Position numbers and translations under genes: made by a program
In this document: positions 7,783 through 15,156 of the stretch, piece by piece
Position numbering within the stretch: the first letter of the stretch is position 1
How the letters are laid out: each line of letters begins with the position of its first letter
NCBI GenBank assembly: GCA_035547155.1
Contig: DASZVJ010000213.1
Span: 1-22,897, forward strand
Reading direction: 5' to 3'
DNA: 22,897 bases
DNA from: CAZNMF01 sp035547155
GTDB lineage: Bacteria; Acidobacteriota; Vicinamibacteria; Vicinamibacterales; SCN-69-37
The notes under the pieces: model-generated
Databases searched by the model: none
What the model was told of the DNA's origin: nothing
The model's input: only the letters and a program-made list of their open reading frames with translations

Positions 7783-7819
7783 CCGCCGTGCGTCGAGTGA
7801 CCTGCTCGACGTGCGGCGG
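7783..7819 (+). promoter_or_regulatory. Strong inverted repeat in front of nirK
   Basis: The arms 7783-7797 and 7805-7819 pair over 15 positions. Thirteen are Watson-Crick pairs and two are adjacent G-U wobbles in RNA (7790/7812 and 7789/7813). The loop is tgacctg (7798-7804). The repeat ends ten bases before the GGAGG ribosome site of nirK. It could be a leader structure, a transcript-end structure for the gene before it, or a protein-binding dyad. It has no T-run after it, and it does not match the TTGA-N6-TCAA pattern of FNR/NnrR regulators. Confidence 0.6.
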
Positions 7820-7840
7820 ACGCACGTACGGAGGAAAGAC

Positions 7841-9304
7841 ATGCATCGATGGCTGTGGCGGACGTTGGCAGTGGGATTGGCGATCGCGAGCGTAACGACG
7901 GCGTGCCGCCGCGTCTCGGCGCCGTCAGCATCGTCAGATGAGACTCTTCAAGGCGAAGAGACGGCCGTCCTGACGGACGCGCCCAATGTCCCGCCGCCCA
8001 TCACCCGGCGTCATCCGACGAAGGTCATCGTCAATCTCGAAGTGCACGAGGTCGTCAAACGCTTGGCCGACGGCGTCGACTACACGTTCTGGACGTTCGG
8101 CGGCTCGGTGCCGGGCAAGTTCATTCGCATCCGCGAAGGCGACGAAGTCGAGTTCCACCTGAGCAACCATCCGGCGAACAAGATGCCGCACAACATCGAC
8201 CTGCACGCCGTGACCGGCCCAGGCGGCGGCGCGGCGTCGTCGTTCACGGCGCCGGGACATACGTCCGTCTTCTCGTTCAAGGCGCTCAATCACGGGCTGT
8301 ACGTCTACCACTGCGCGACGGCGCCGGTCGGCATGCACATCGCCAACGGCATGTACGGCTTGATCCTGGTCGAGCCCAAGGAAGGGCTGCCGAAGGTCGA
8401 TCGCGAGTACTACGTGATGCAGGGCGAGTTCTACACGGCCGGCAAGTTCGGCGCGCCGGGCCTGCAGCCGTTCAACATGCAGAAGGCCATCGACGAGAAG
8501 CCGGACTACATCGTGTTCAACGGCGCCGTCGGCGCAATCAGCGATGAGCACGCGCTCACGGCCAACGCCGGCGAGACCGTGCGGTTCTTCGTCGGCAACG
8601 GCGGACCGAGCCTGGTCTCGTCGTTCCACATCATCGGCGAGATCTTCGATCGCGTGCACATCGAAGGCGGAGACATGGTCAACAGCAACATGCAGACGAC
8701 CCTGATTCCGGCGGGCGGATCGGCGATCGTCGAGCTGAAGGCCGACGTGCCCGGCACGTTCATCCTCGTCGATCACTCGATCTTCCGCGCGTTCAACAAG
8801 GGCGCGCTCGGCATGCTGAAGGTGTCGGGCCCCGAAGACAAGATGGTCTACTCGGGCAAACAGAACGACCTCGTGTATCAGCCGGAAGGCGGCGCGATTC
8901 AGTCCGTCGCCGCGCCGCCGGCCGTGCCGCCCGCGTCAAGCAAGGCGGATCGCATCGCACGAGGACAGCGGACCTTCGCGAACGTCTGCGCGGCGTGCCA
9001 TCAGCCGAACGGACAGGGACTCGAAGCCGCATTTCCGCCGCTCGCCGGATCAGATTTCCTGAATGCGGACAAGCGGCGCGCGATCGGCATCGTGCTCCAC
9101 GGGTTCTCGGGCTCCGTCACGGTCAACGGGAAGACGTTCAACAGCGTGATGCCGGCGCTGGGCTTCTCGGACGAGGAGATCGCGAACGTGCTGACGTTCG
9201 TCTACAACTCGTGGAACAACGCCGGCTACGAAGTGACGCCGGCCGAAGTGAAGGCCGTGCGTGATGCGGGCCCAGGCCCCGGAGCGGCCGCAGGCGCACA
9301 ATAA
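7841..9304 (+). CDS. nirK: Copper-containing nitrite reductase with C-terminal cytochrome c domain
   Basis: NirK reduces nitrite to nitric oxide outside the cytoplasm. I chose the ATG at 7841 because GGAGG (7830-7834) precedes it; the upstream in-frame ATG at 7811 lacks such a site. In the 487-residue protein, a signal peptide ends at ATTAC-like residues (VTTAC, C22), possibly a lipoprotein site. Two cupredoxin domains follow. Type 1 copper ligands are H117, C158, H166 and M171. Type 2 copper ligands are H122, H157 and H312, with catalytic D120 and H263 also present. After a proline-rich linker (about 350-368) comes a class I cytochrome c domain with CAACH at 383-387 and a likely methionine ligand M437 in NSVMPAL. 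Such a fusion lets electrons pass directly to the type 1 copper. It leads a cluster with a NirV-like protein and SCO. Confidence 0.95.
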   Translation: MHRWLWRTLAVGLAIASVTTACRRVSAPSASSDETLQGEETAVLTDAPNVPPPITRRHPTKVIVNLEVHEVVKRLADGVDYTFWTFGGSVPGKFIRIREGDEVEFHLSNHPANKMPHNIDLHAVTGPGGGAASSFTAPGHTSVFSFKALNHGLYVYHCATAPVGMHIANGMYGLILVEPKEGLPKVDREYYVMQGEFYTAGKFGAPGLQPFNMQKAIDEKPDYIVFNGAVGAISDEHALTANAGETVRFFVGNGGPSLVSSFHIIGEIFDRVHIEGGDMVNSNMQTTLIPAGGSAIVELKADVPGTFILVDHSIFRAFNKGALGMLKVSGPEDKMVYSGKQNDLVYQPEGGAIQSVAAPPAVPPASSKADRIARGQRTFANVCAACHQPNGQGLEAAFPPLAGSDFLNADKRRAIGIVLHGFSGSVTVNGKTFNSVMPALGFSDEEIANVLTFVYNSWNNAGYEVTPAEVKAVRDAGPGPGAAAGAQ

Positions 9305-9375
9305 GAGCGTGTTTCGGAACCGTCAAGTGCGCCGAAGGCGCCACGTCAATTTCGACGTTCGACGTGCTCACGTCG

Positions 9376-9420
9376 CCCCGAGCGCGTCGAGGGGCGAAGT
9401 TCGAACTTCGAAGTTCGAAG
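9376..9420. repeat. Palindromic intergenic repeats between nirK and nirV
   Basis: Two adjoining elements lie in the 123-bp gap. The first, 9376-9394 (ccccgagcgcgtcgagggg), resembles the widespread intergenic palindrome of the form CCCTGAGC-N-GTCGAAGGG. The second begins with the perfect 16-bp palindrome cgaagttcgaacttcg (9395-9410), overlaps a 12-bp palindrome (9404-9415) and runs on in short ttcgaag repeats to 9420. The repeats stop eight bases before the nirV ATG. The rest of the gap (9305-9375) shows nothing I can name. Confidence 0.65.
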
Positions 9421-9427
9421 TTTTGAA

Positions 9428-10300
9428 ATGCACTTAAGGGAATTGGCTCGTCTTGCTCTTCCCGCCGCGGCGCTCGTCGTCGCGGCGGTGTTGTCCGCCC
9501 ACGCGATCGCGCGCACGGTGGACGCGCCGGCGACCGCGATGGTACGGATTCCGGCAGGAACGTATCTGCCGCTGTACACGCCGCCTCCGGATCCGAATCG
9601 CACGGACACGCGCGTCGCGCGCCGCACGCCCACACGGCAGCGGCGTGCGGTCGCGGCGTTCGACATGGACGTCTACCCCGTCACGAACGCGCAATATCTG
9701 GCGTTCGTGCGCGATCATCCCGAATGGCGCCGCTCGCGTGTGCAGCGGCTGTTCGCCGACGATGCCTATCTCCGCCACTGGCGCGGCGATCTCGAGCCCG
9801 GCGACGACGCACCGGCGTCGAGTCCAGTGGTGAACGTGTCGTGGTTCGCCGCGCGCGCGTATCTTCGTGCGCTCGGCAAGCAACTGCCGACGGTCGATCA
9901 GTGGGAGTACGCGGCCGCGGCCAGCGAACGGCAACGTGACGCCTCGCGCGATCCGGCGTTCCTCGAGCGGCTGCGCGTGTGGTACTCGCGGCCGTCGCCC
10001 GCGCGTCTACCGCCGGTCGGCTCGACGTTCCGCAATGCCTACGGCGTCAGCGATCTCCACGGCCTCATCTGGGAATGGACGCTGGATTTCAACTCGGCGC
10101 TCGTGAACGGCGAGTCGCGTGCCGACTCCGACGTCGATCGCTCGCTCTACTGCGGCGGCGGCGCCGCAGGCGCGTCGGACTTCGAGAACTACGCGGCGTT
10201 CATGCGTTACGCGTTCCGCAGCAGCCTCGAGGCGCGCTACGACGTCGGCACGCTCGGTTTTCGCGGCGTCAAAGCGATCGCCGCTCGATCGGCGCGATGA
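9428..10300 (+). CDS. nirV: NirV-like protein, formylglycine-generating-enzyme (SUMF1) fold
   Basis: The 290-residue protein begins with a membrane-spanning or signal segment (LALPAAALVVAAVLSAHAIA, 9-28). It continues with the SUMF1 fold: MVRIPAGTYLPLY, FDMDVYPVTNAQYLAFV (79-94), PVVNVSWFAARAYLRALGKQLPTVDQWEYAAA (two blocks, 133-164), GVSDLHGLIWEWTLDF (206-221) and the closing GTLGFRGVKA. In several denitrifiers a protein of this fold, NirV, is encoded directly after nirK; its role is unsettled. True formylglycine-generating enzymes use two active-site cysteines. Here C242 (SLYCGGG) is the only cysteine in the protein, so sulfatase activation is unlikely. There is no good ribosome site before the ATG because the repeat region ends there. 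Its stop overlaps the SCO start by four bases. Confidence 0.85.
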   Translation: MHLRELARLALPAAALVVAAVLSAHAIARTVDAPATAMVRIPAGTYLPLYTPPPDPNRTDTRVARRTPTRQRRAVAAFDMDVYPVTNAQYLAFVRDHPEWRRSRVQRLFADDAYLRHWRGDLEPGDDAPASSPVVNVSWFAARAYLRALGKQLPTVDQWEYAAAASERQRDASRDPAFLERLRVWYSRPSPARLPPVGSTFRNAYGVSDLHGLIWEWTLDFNSALVNGESRADSDVDRSLYCGGGAAGASDFENYAAFMRYAFRSSLEARYDVGTLGFRGVKAIAARSAR

Positions 10301-10950
10301 AGATGCCTCGCTTCCCCGTCAGACTCATCGCCGTTGGTGCGCTACTCGTGGCGGCGGCGACGACAGCCTGCGCGCGTCGTGATGTACCAGCCGCACCGCC
10401 CGCGACCAGCGAACCTGCGGGCGCATCTGCGGCCGCGCCCGCCCAACACGACGCACTGGACGGGGCGTCGATCTTCGCGCTCGACGTCGCGCTCACCGAT
10501 CAGGATGGCCGTCATGTGTCGCTGAAGGAGCTGGGCGGCCATCCGATCGTCGCCGCGATGGTCTACACGTCGTGCACGTCCGTCTGCCCGCGCGTGACCG
10601 ACGACATGAAGGCGATCGAGCAGCGATTGAGCGACGCGGATCGCGCGCGCGTCCGCTTCGTGCTGTTCTCGCTCGATCCGGCGCGCGACACGCCGGCCGC
10701 GTGGCAGAAATTCGCGCACGATCATCATCTGGATTCGGCGCGATGGCGGCTCTTGACGGCGTCCGATGGCGGCGAGCGCGATCTCGCGGCCGTGCTCGGC
10801 CTGAAATATCAGGCGCTCGACAACGGGGACGTCGCGCACTCCGCGATGATCGTCGTCCTCGATCCCGCCGGCGTTGTCCGCTACCGGCGCACCGGCGTCA
10901 ATCAGAATCTCGACGACGTTGTTTCGGCGCTGACGAGCGTTCGCGGATAG
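10297..10950 (+). CDS. SCO1/SenC family copper chaperone, lipoprotein
   Basis: The start is the ATG at 10297, overlapping the nirV stop (ATGA); it gives 217 residues. The N-terminus is a signal peptide ending at ATTAC (C25), a likely lipid-anchored cysteine, followed by an alanine/proline-rich linker. The rest is a thioredoxin-like fold with the SCO copper site: C93 and C97 in TSCTSVCP plus H181 in DVAHSAM. FSLDPARDTPAAWQKFA is the usual family block. SCO proteins bring copper to the CuA site of cytochrome oxidase and in some bacteria serve other copper enzymes. Coupling to nirK-nirV suggests a role in supplying NirK with copper, which is inference. The convergent VWFA gene ends 10 bp beyond its stop, with no evident terminator between. 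Confidence 0.92.
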   Translation: MKMPRFPVRLIAVGALLVAAATTACARRDVPAAPPATSEPAGASAAAPAQHDALDGASIFALDVALTDQDGRHVSLKELGGHPIVAAMVYTSCTSVCPRVTDDMKAIEQRLSDADRARVRFVLFSLDPARDTPAAWQKFAHDHHLDSARWRLLTASDGGERDLAAVLGLKYQALDNGDVAHSAMIVVLDPAGVVRYRRTGVNQNLDDVVSALTSVRG

Positions 10951-10960
10951 CGGGCCCCAC

Positions 10961-12130
10961 CTATTCGCCCGCCTTCGGAATCATCACCCACGACCGCGCA
11001 CGAACCGTCGCGCCTGGCGCTGACGTCTTGACGGTCACGGCATGCGTCTTCCCATCGCGATCGCGATCGGCCACCTCGACGCCGACCAGATAGTACGCCG
11101 ATGTCTCGCGCCGCAGCCGCTCGAACGCGTACGCGCCGTCGTCGGTCAACGAGCGGAACATGTCGCCGCCGGACGCGCCGGAGACCTGGTCCACCATGCG
11201 GCTGAGGATGTTGCCGTCGCGGAAAATGGATGTGTTCCTGTTCATGGCGTGCTGATGTTCGGCGGACATCTGGGTGAACAGGGTCTTGTCGATGAACAGC
11301 GAGTAGACGGTCACGTTCGCCTCTGCGGCCACTTTGCCGACGCGCATGCCGTACTCACCGAGATCGGGCCGGAAGCCAATTCGATCGGCGGCGACCATGC
11401 CGGCGCTCACCAGTACGACGACCTTGCGCCCCTTGACCGTGCCCAGGTTGCGCATCAGCTCTTCGAGAATGCCAAGCCTGATTCGGCCCTCCGCCTCGAG
11501 CTCCTGCGCCTGTATGAACGGATCGGCAAGAGGTGCGCACAGCGGGCATGGGTGCGTGGATCCGTCGACGATCTCTGATGGCAGCAGTTGCGTGGGCGCC
11601 TTCTGTCCTCGAATCTGCCCGATGGCGTCCGCCACGATGCCATGGTCGGTCGTCGGGTCGAGTTTGGGGCCAATCGGGTACGCGAGGAGTCCCACGCGCT
11701 GCGCGGGATCGAGGCGCGACACGAAGTCACGTGCGATCTGGATCACGTGGATCTCGGCGGCCGGCGGGAAGCTCTGGCAGTCGAACGCGATGACGATCGG
11801 CGGCAGGTCCTGAAAGGTCTCGCCCGCCGCCGGCGACTCCGCTTGAGGAACAATCGCTGCGCCTTTCCGCCCGCTCGTGACAGCGGTCTCGCGCCGTACC
11901 GCCGTGCCGACCAGCGCCGCCGAGACCACCTGCCTCGTCCGGCCGTCGACGGTAGCCCGGAACTGGTCAGGCCTGAGGTTGGCGATCGGATACCCGTCTT
12001 TGTCGACGACCTGCACGTCGACCGACAACACGTCGACGCCGCTGCGGAACACAGGACGATCGCCTTGCCCCTGCGCAAGCACGACCGCGGTGGATAGCAA
12101 CAACACAGGAACGACGCTCAGTGGACGCAT
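10961..12130 (-). CDS. VWFA-related secreted protein, acidobacterial type (A1)
   Basis: I prefer the ATG at 12130 (389 residues, MRPLSVV) because GAGGAA sits seven bases upstream; the in-frame ATG at 12145 lacks a site. A signal peptide ends near VVLAQGQ. The block DRPVFRSGVDVLSVDVQVVD and the following short beta-rich domain (to about 75) are typical of acidobacterial VWFA-related proteins. The von Willebrand A fold starts at IVIAFDCQS (113-120), where a metal site would read DxSxS, so the MIDAS is degenerate. A CPLC motif (195-198) precedes the helix leading into KGRKVVVLVSAG. The C-terminal part has the family ending SAYYLVGVEV. It is the last gene of the minus-strand run, 21 bp after A2. 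It probably acts in the periplasm or at the cell surface; the ligand is unknown. Confidence 0.85.
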   Translation of the reverse strand: MRPLSVVPVLLLSTAVVLAQGQGDRPVFRSGVDVLSVDVQVVDKDGYPIANLRPDQFRATVDGRTRQVVSAALVGTAVRRETAVTSGRKGAAIVPQAESPAAGETFQDLPPIVIAFDCQSFPPAAEIHVIQIARDFVSRLDPAQRVGLLAYPIGPKLDPTTDHGIVADAIGQIRGQKAPTQLLPSEIVDGSTHPCPLCAPLADPFIQAQELEAEGRIRLGILEELMRNLGTVKGRKVVVLVSAGMVAADRIGFRPDLGEYGMRVGKVAAEANVTVYSLFIDKTLFTQMSAEHQHAMNRNTSIFRDGNILSRMVDQVSGASGGDMFRSLTDDGAYAFERLRRETSAYYLVGVEVADRDRDGKTHAVTVKTSAPGATVRARSWVMIPKAGE

Positions 12131-12151
12131 CTCGAGATTCCTCATTTCGCG

Positions 12152-14164
12152 CTATCGAATCGAAAATCGCACGTTGCGGCGTTGGCTCTTCTTGCGGGAC
12201 GTGGCCTCGATGGAAAGCAGATAGTCGCCAGGCGTCAGATCCGCCACGCGAAGGTCGAGCTGGTAGTCCGCGGTGCGCGACGCGCCGAACCGATCGGACG
12301 CGAACGTCCGCGTGTCATCGCGAACGACATGTCCGTCCCTGTCCACGATGTGGCCCACGATCGTCACGGGCTCGGAGCGATTGCCGCCCTGCTGCACGCG
12401 AGCAAAGGCGGACACCTGTTCGACTCGAGCGAACGTGCGTCGCGCCGTCGGCACGACGGGCATCAGATCCTTCAGAAGATCGGCAGGAGCCACAGGCGTC
12501 GCGGGCGATGTGCCGAGCGCGACGCCGGTCAGCGTCAGATCGTCACGCGAGAAATTCGGGACATCCACGAACGTGAACACGCTGCCGCGGCGGCCGGACG
12601 GTGCGTCCGTCGCGACACGGATCTCATAGCGTCCGGGCGCGAGCTCCAGTCTCGACAGCAGGTCGTAGCCCGAGGCGGCGTTCACTCCGATGACGGCCGT
12701 CTCCTCGCGCGACGCGATGAGCCGCGCCTTCGGGTCGAGCGCCGCGACGACGACGTGCAGCGTTTCCGGACCGGGCCGTGCCGCTGCGTCGCGAGCCTGT
12801 ACGCCTAACGTGACGGCCACGGTGCCGGTCATCTTGCCTGGCGTCGCGAACGGCGCGGCGACGAGCGCGAGCGGAATATCCGTGTCAGGAAGCACGCCGC
12901 TGACGGCCGTCGTCAGCGGCGCGTCCGGTGCCGTTCCGCTGCGAGCCACGGCCTCGTCATTGCCGACATAGCCCGTGCGCGTGCGGACCTGCACGCCGGG
13001 CCGATTCACTTTCACCTCGATGCGATGCAGCTTCGTTCCGGACGGATCACTCGCGGAGAAACCGAGCAGATAGTAGGACTGGCTCTCGTCGAGAATTGCT
13101 GGCACTGCGGTCTCAGGTGCGTTCGTATTGAGCACCGTACGACCACCCGTCATGTCGGCGGGCTGATGCAGATTCGCTAACCGCTCCTGGATCGTGTCCG
13201 GCGACGCGCCGCCGAACGGGCTATTCATCAGCGTCTCGAGGCCAACTGGGTCGACCACATGAATCGTCATGTTGGCAAGGCCCGCGGCGCGCGACATGCG
13301 CTCGCGCGCCTCCTTGAGCGGCTGCGAGCAACTGCCCGGACCGAACATGGCGGGAACGGACATCGAGACCACCGGCGGAGGCGGCAGACCTCGCATCGCC
13401 TCACGCGGCGCCACCATCGCCGGCTCGAAGCCGCGGAACAGCGTGCCAATGAAGATCATGACCTTGCGCCGCCCAGGAGCGCCACGCAGGGCATCCGCCA
13501 CGCGAGTCATCGTGTCGAGCGTGCACACGCGACACAGGCATCCGCCAGAGCCATAGCCGTACGGGTCCATGATCAACTGGCCGTTCGCGTTGATGAAGCC
13601 GCCAGCTTTCGGCGAAATGCTGTCCTCGCCCTTCATCGCGAACGCCATCGGCTCGTCGATCGTGCGAAGGAGCAGCGATCGATTGGACGTGAAGTTCTGC
13701 GGAATGCCGGCGTTCGCGAACTCGCTCGTGAACACGATCGCCGCTTCGTCGCCCGGCCCGAGATCGTTCACCGTCGCCCGCGCGATCTTGCGGGCCAGCG
13801 TCGAGTCGTCGAACCGGATCGACCAGTCGAAGACGATGACCACGAGCCGGCCTTCGGAGGGCACGTCGTTGGTGACCGCATCGGGCGCGACGTCGCGCGT
13901 CCATGCCGCAGCGCCCGCGGCGGGCGCGGTCGTGCGCGCCGGCAAATCGACCGGCGTGAACGCCACGACGTCGCGGGGCTTGCCGTCCTCCAACACCGTG
14001 AAGTCCTTCGAGGTCAGCCCGCGAACAGGCCGGCGCTTGCCGTCGAGGACCGACACGTCGATCTGCACGACGTCGACGCCGCTCTTGAACGCCGGGCGCT
14101 CGCCCTGACTCTGCGCCAGCAGACACGCGGAAAAGACGACGAGCAGCGATGCTCTACTGAGCAC
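12152..14164 (-). CDS. VWFA-related secreted protein, acidobacterial type, long form (A2)
   Basis: A 670-residue protein starting at GTG (14164), overlapping the upstream gene by 11 bp; no better start gives a signal peptide (LLVVFSACLLAQSQ). The N-terminal block ERPAFKSGVDVVQIDVSVLD is nearly the same as in neighbour A1, so the two are tandem paralogs. The VWFA domain begins at LVVIVFDWSIRFDDST (107-122), again not a clean DxSxS metal site. CLCRVC (209-214) lies where A1 has CPLC, just before GRRKVMIFIGTL. SQSYYLLGFSASDPSG marks the family's VWFA end. About 270 further residues form beta-rich, immunoglobulin-like segments (for example LELAPGRYEIRVATDAP and LTPGDYLLSIEATS), absent from A1 and possibly used in binding. 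The function is unknown. Confidence 0.86.
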   Translation of the reverse strand: MLSRASLLVVFSACLLAQSQGERPAFKSGVDVVQIDVSVLDGKRRPVRGLTSKDFTVLEDGKPRDVVAFTPVDLPARTTAPAAGAAAWTRDVAPDAVTNDVPSEGRLVVIVFDWSIRFDDSTLARKIARATVNDLGPGDEAAIVFTSEFANAGIPQNFTSNRSLLLRTIDEPMAFAMKGEDSISPKAGGFINANGQLIMDPYGYGSGGCLCRVCTLDTMTRVADALRGAPGRRKVMIFIGTLFRGFEPAMVAPREAMRGLPPPPVVSMSVPAMFGPGSCSQPLKEARERMSRAAGLANMTIHVVDPVGLETLMNSPFGGASPDTIQERLANLHQPADMTGGRTVLNTNAPETAVPAILDESQSYYLLGFSASDPSGTKLHRIEVKVNRPGVQVRTRTGYVGNDEAVARSGTAPDAPLTTAVSGVLPDTDIPLALVAAPFATPGKMTGTVAVTLGVQARDAAARPGPETLHVVVAALDPKARLIASREETAVIGVNAASGYDLLSRLELAPGRYEIRVATDAPSGRRGSVFTFVDVPNFSRDDLTLTGVALGTSPATPVAPADLLKDLMPVVPTARRTFARVEQVSAFARVQQGGNRSEPVTIVGHIVDRDGHVVRDDTRTFASDRFGASRTADYQLDLRVADLTPGDYLLSIEATSRKKSQRRNVRFSIR

Positions 14165-15044
14165 GATTGCCCTCCTCGTTCACCGTCACGGAGAACTGCC
14201 GGAAGTTCGAGTAGCTCGCGTGTCCGTTGATGGTCTGCAGCATCTGCAACATGTCGTAGGTCTCGTCCATCGTCACCGGCACCCAGACGTCGACGTTCGC
14301 GACTTTGCCGTACGTCACGACGATGCGCGTCGTCACGGATTGCCCTTGGAGCTCGGTCGTCATGTCGAGCTGCGTCCGCACGACGCGCCCGTTCGCCGGA
14401 TCGATCCAGAACACGCCGCGCGCAGGCGCGCCGTCGCCAGACGCGATCAACCGCGGCTTCGCCTGCTCGACGAACGTCACCTGCACGGCGCGAACGTCGC
14501 CGATCTGCTCCGGCTTGCCGAGCGTGAACGTCGATCGTGCCTGGCTCGCATCGCGCAGGAACAGCAACGCCGTCATGGGCGTGTTGATGTTGCGGTTGAT
14601 GACCATGCTCGGCGGATTCAGGTTGAAGCGCGCGCTCTCGGCCGTAATCCGCCTGATTTCCTGCAGCGAGTCTGGCGTGAAGTGACTCACCAATTCGACC
14701 AGTCGCTGATCGTGATCCCGGATAGAACTGCCGTCGACCTCATACACGTCCCGGAACGAGACCCAGCCGCGTGATCCGGCGTCGAAGACCAACAAATCCG
14801 AGCGAAGCGTTCTGGACGACGCGCCGCTCAAATGCCGCGCGTCTGCAAGGACCGACTGCTGATAGTCCTCGCGTGCCACGACAGCCGCCATGGCGTGCTC
14901 GTATTGCTCGACGTACTGGCCCGCCGATTTGAGGATGCGATCGAGGCTCGGGTCCGCGCCGCCCTGTCCGGCGAGCGGCGCCGCGCCCGCAACAATGGCG
15001 AGCCCCGCACACACGCCGAGCGTGCGGATCGTGTTGGTACGCAT
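14154..15044 (-). CDS. Secreted protein of unknown family (US-A)
   Basis: A 296-residue protein with a signal peptide (LGVCAGLAIVAGAAPLAGQ). I do not recognise the family. It is clearly a paralog of the gene at 20534-21478. The shared blocks are GWVSFRDVYEVDG (93-105), ESARFNLNP (136-144), INTPMTALLFL (153-163), FWIDPANGRVVR (212-223), VWVPVTMDETYD (253-264) and GHASYSNFR (274-282). Long alternating strands in the second half suggest a beta-sheet protein, perhaps like LolA-type periplasmic carriers, but that is a weak guess. GAGG about four bases before the ATG is a fair ribosome site. It overlaps the A2 gene by 11 bp, so the two are translated together. It lies downstream of the ADOP permease across a 112-bp gap. 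Confidence 0.8.
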   Translation of the reverse strand: MRTNTIRTLGVCAGLAIVAGAAPLAGQGGADPSLDRILKSAGQYVEQYEHAMAAVVAREDYQQSVLADARHLSGASSRTLRSDLLVFDAGSRGWVSFRDVYEVDGSSIRDHDQRLVELVSHFTPDSLQEIRRITAESARFNLNPPSMVINRNINTPMTALLFLRDASQARSTFTLGKPEQIGDVRAVQVTFVEQAKPRLIASGDGAPARGVFWIDPANGRVVRTQLDMTTELQGQSVTTRIVVTYGKVANVDVWVPVTMDETYDMLQMLQTINGHASYSNFRQFSVTVNEEGNRAQ

Positions 15045-15054
15045 GGGACCTCGT

Positions 15055-15078
15055 GATCCCGCGCAGGCACGCGGGATC
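15055..15078. promoter_or_regulatory. Perfect 9-bp hairpin before the US-A start
   Basis: gatcccgcg and cgcgggatc pair perfectly around a six-base loop (15064-15069). On the minus strand the stem ends ten bases before the US-A start codon, next to its GAGG ribosome site. It has no T-run. It could affect translation or partly end transcription from the ADOP gene. The remaining bases to 15156 show nothing clear. Confidence 0.5.
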
Positions 15079-15156
15079 CGGCAGTGACAGGAGCGTGGCA
15101 GCGAGGAGTCTACACCACTTGTGCTTCTACAGGAATCGACGTGCGAGGCAGGTGCC

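Noticed and set aside
7756..7840. FNR/NnrR-type or nitrite-responsive operator upstream of nirK
   Set aside because: No TTGA-N6-TCAA dyad is present; the dyad found has a different sequence.
5629..7842. Open minus-strand frame continuing the sugar dehydrogenase upstream by over 700 residues
   Set aside because: It is antisense to mgtE, rich in arginine and aspartate with no domain, and the signal peptide at 5628 marks the real start.
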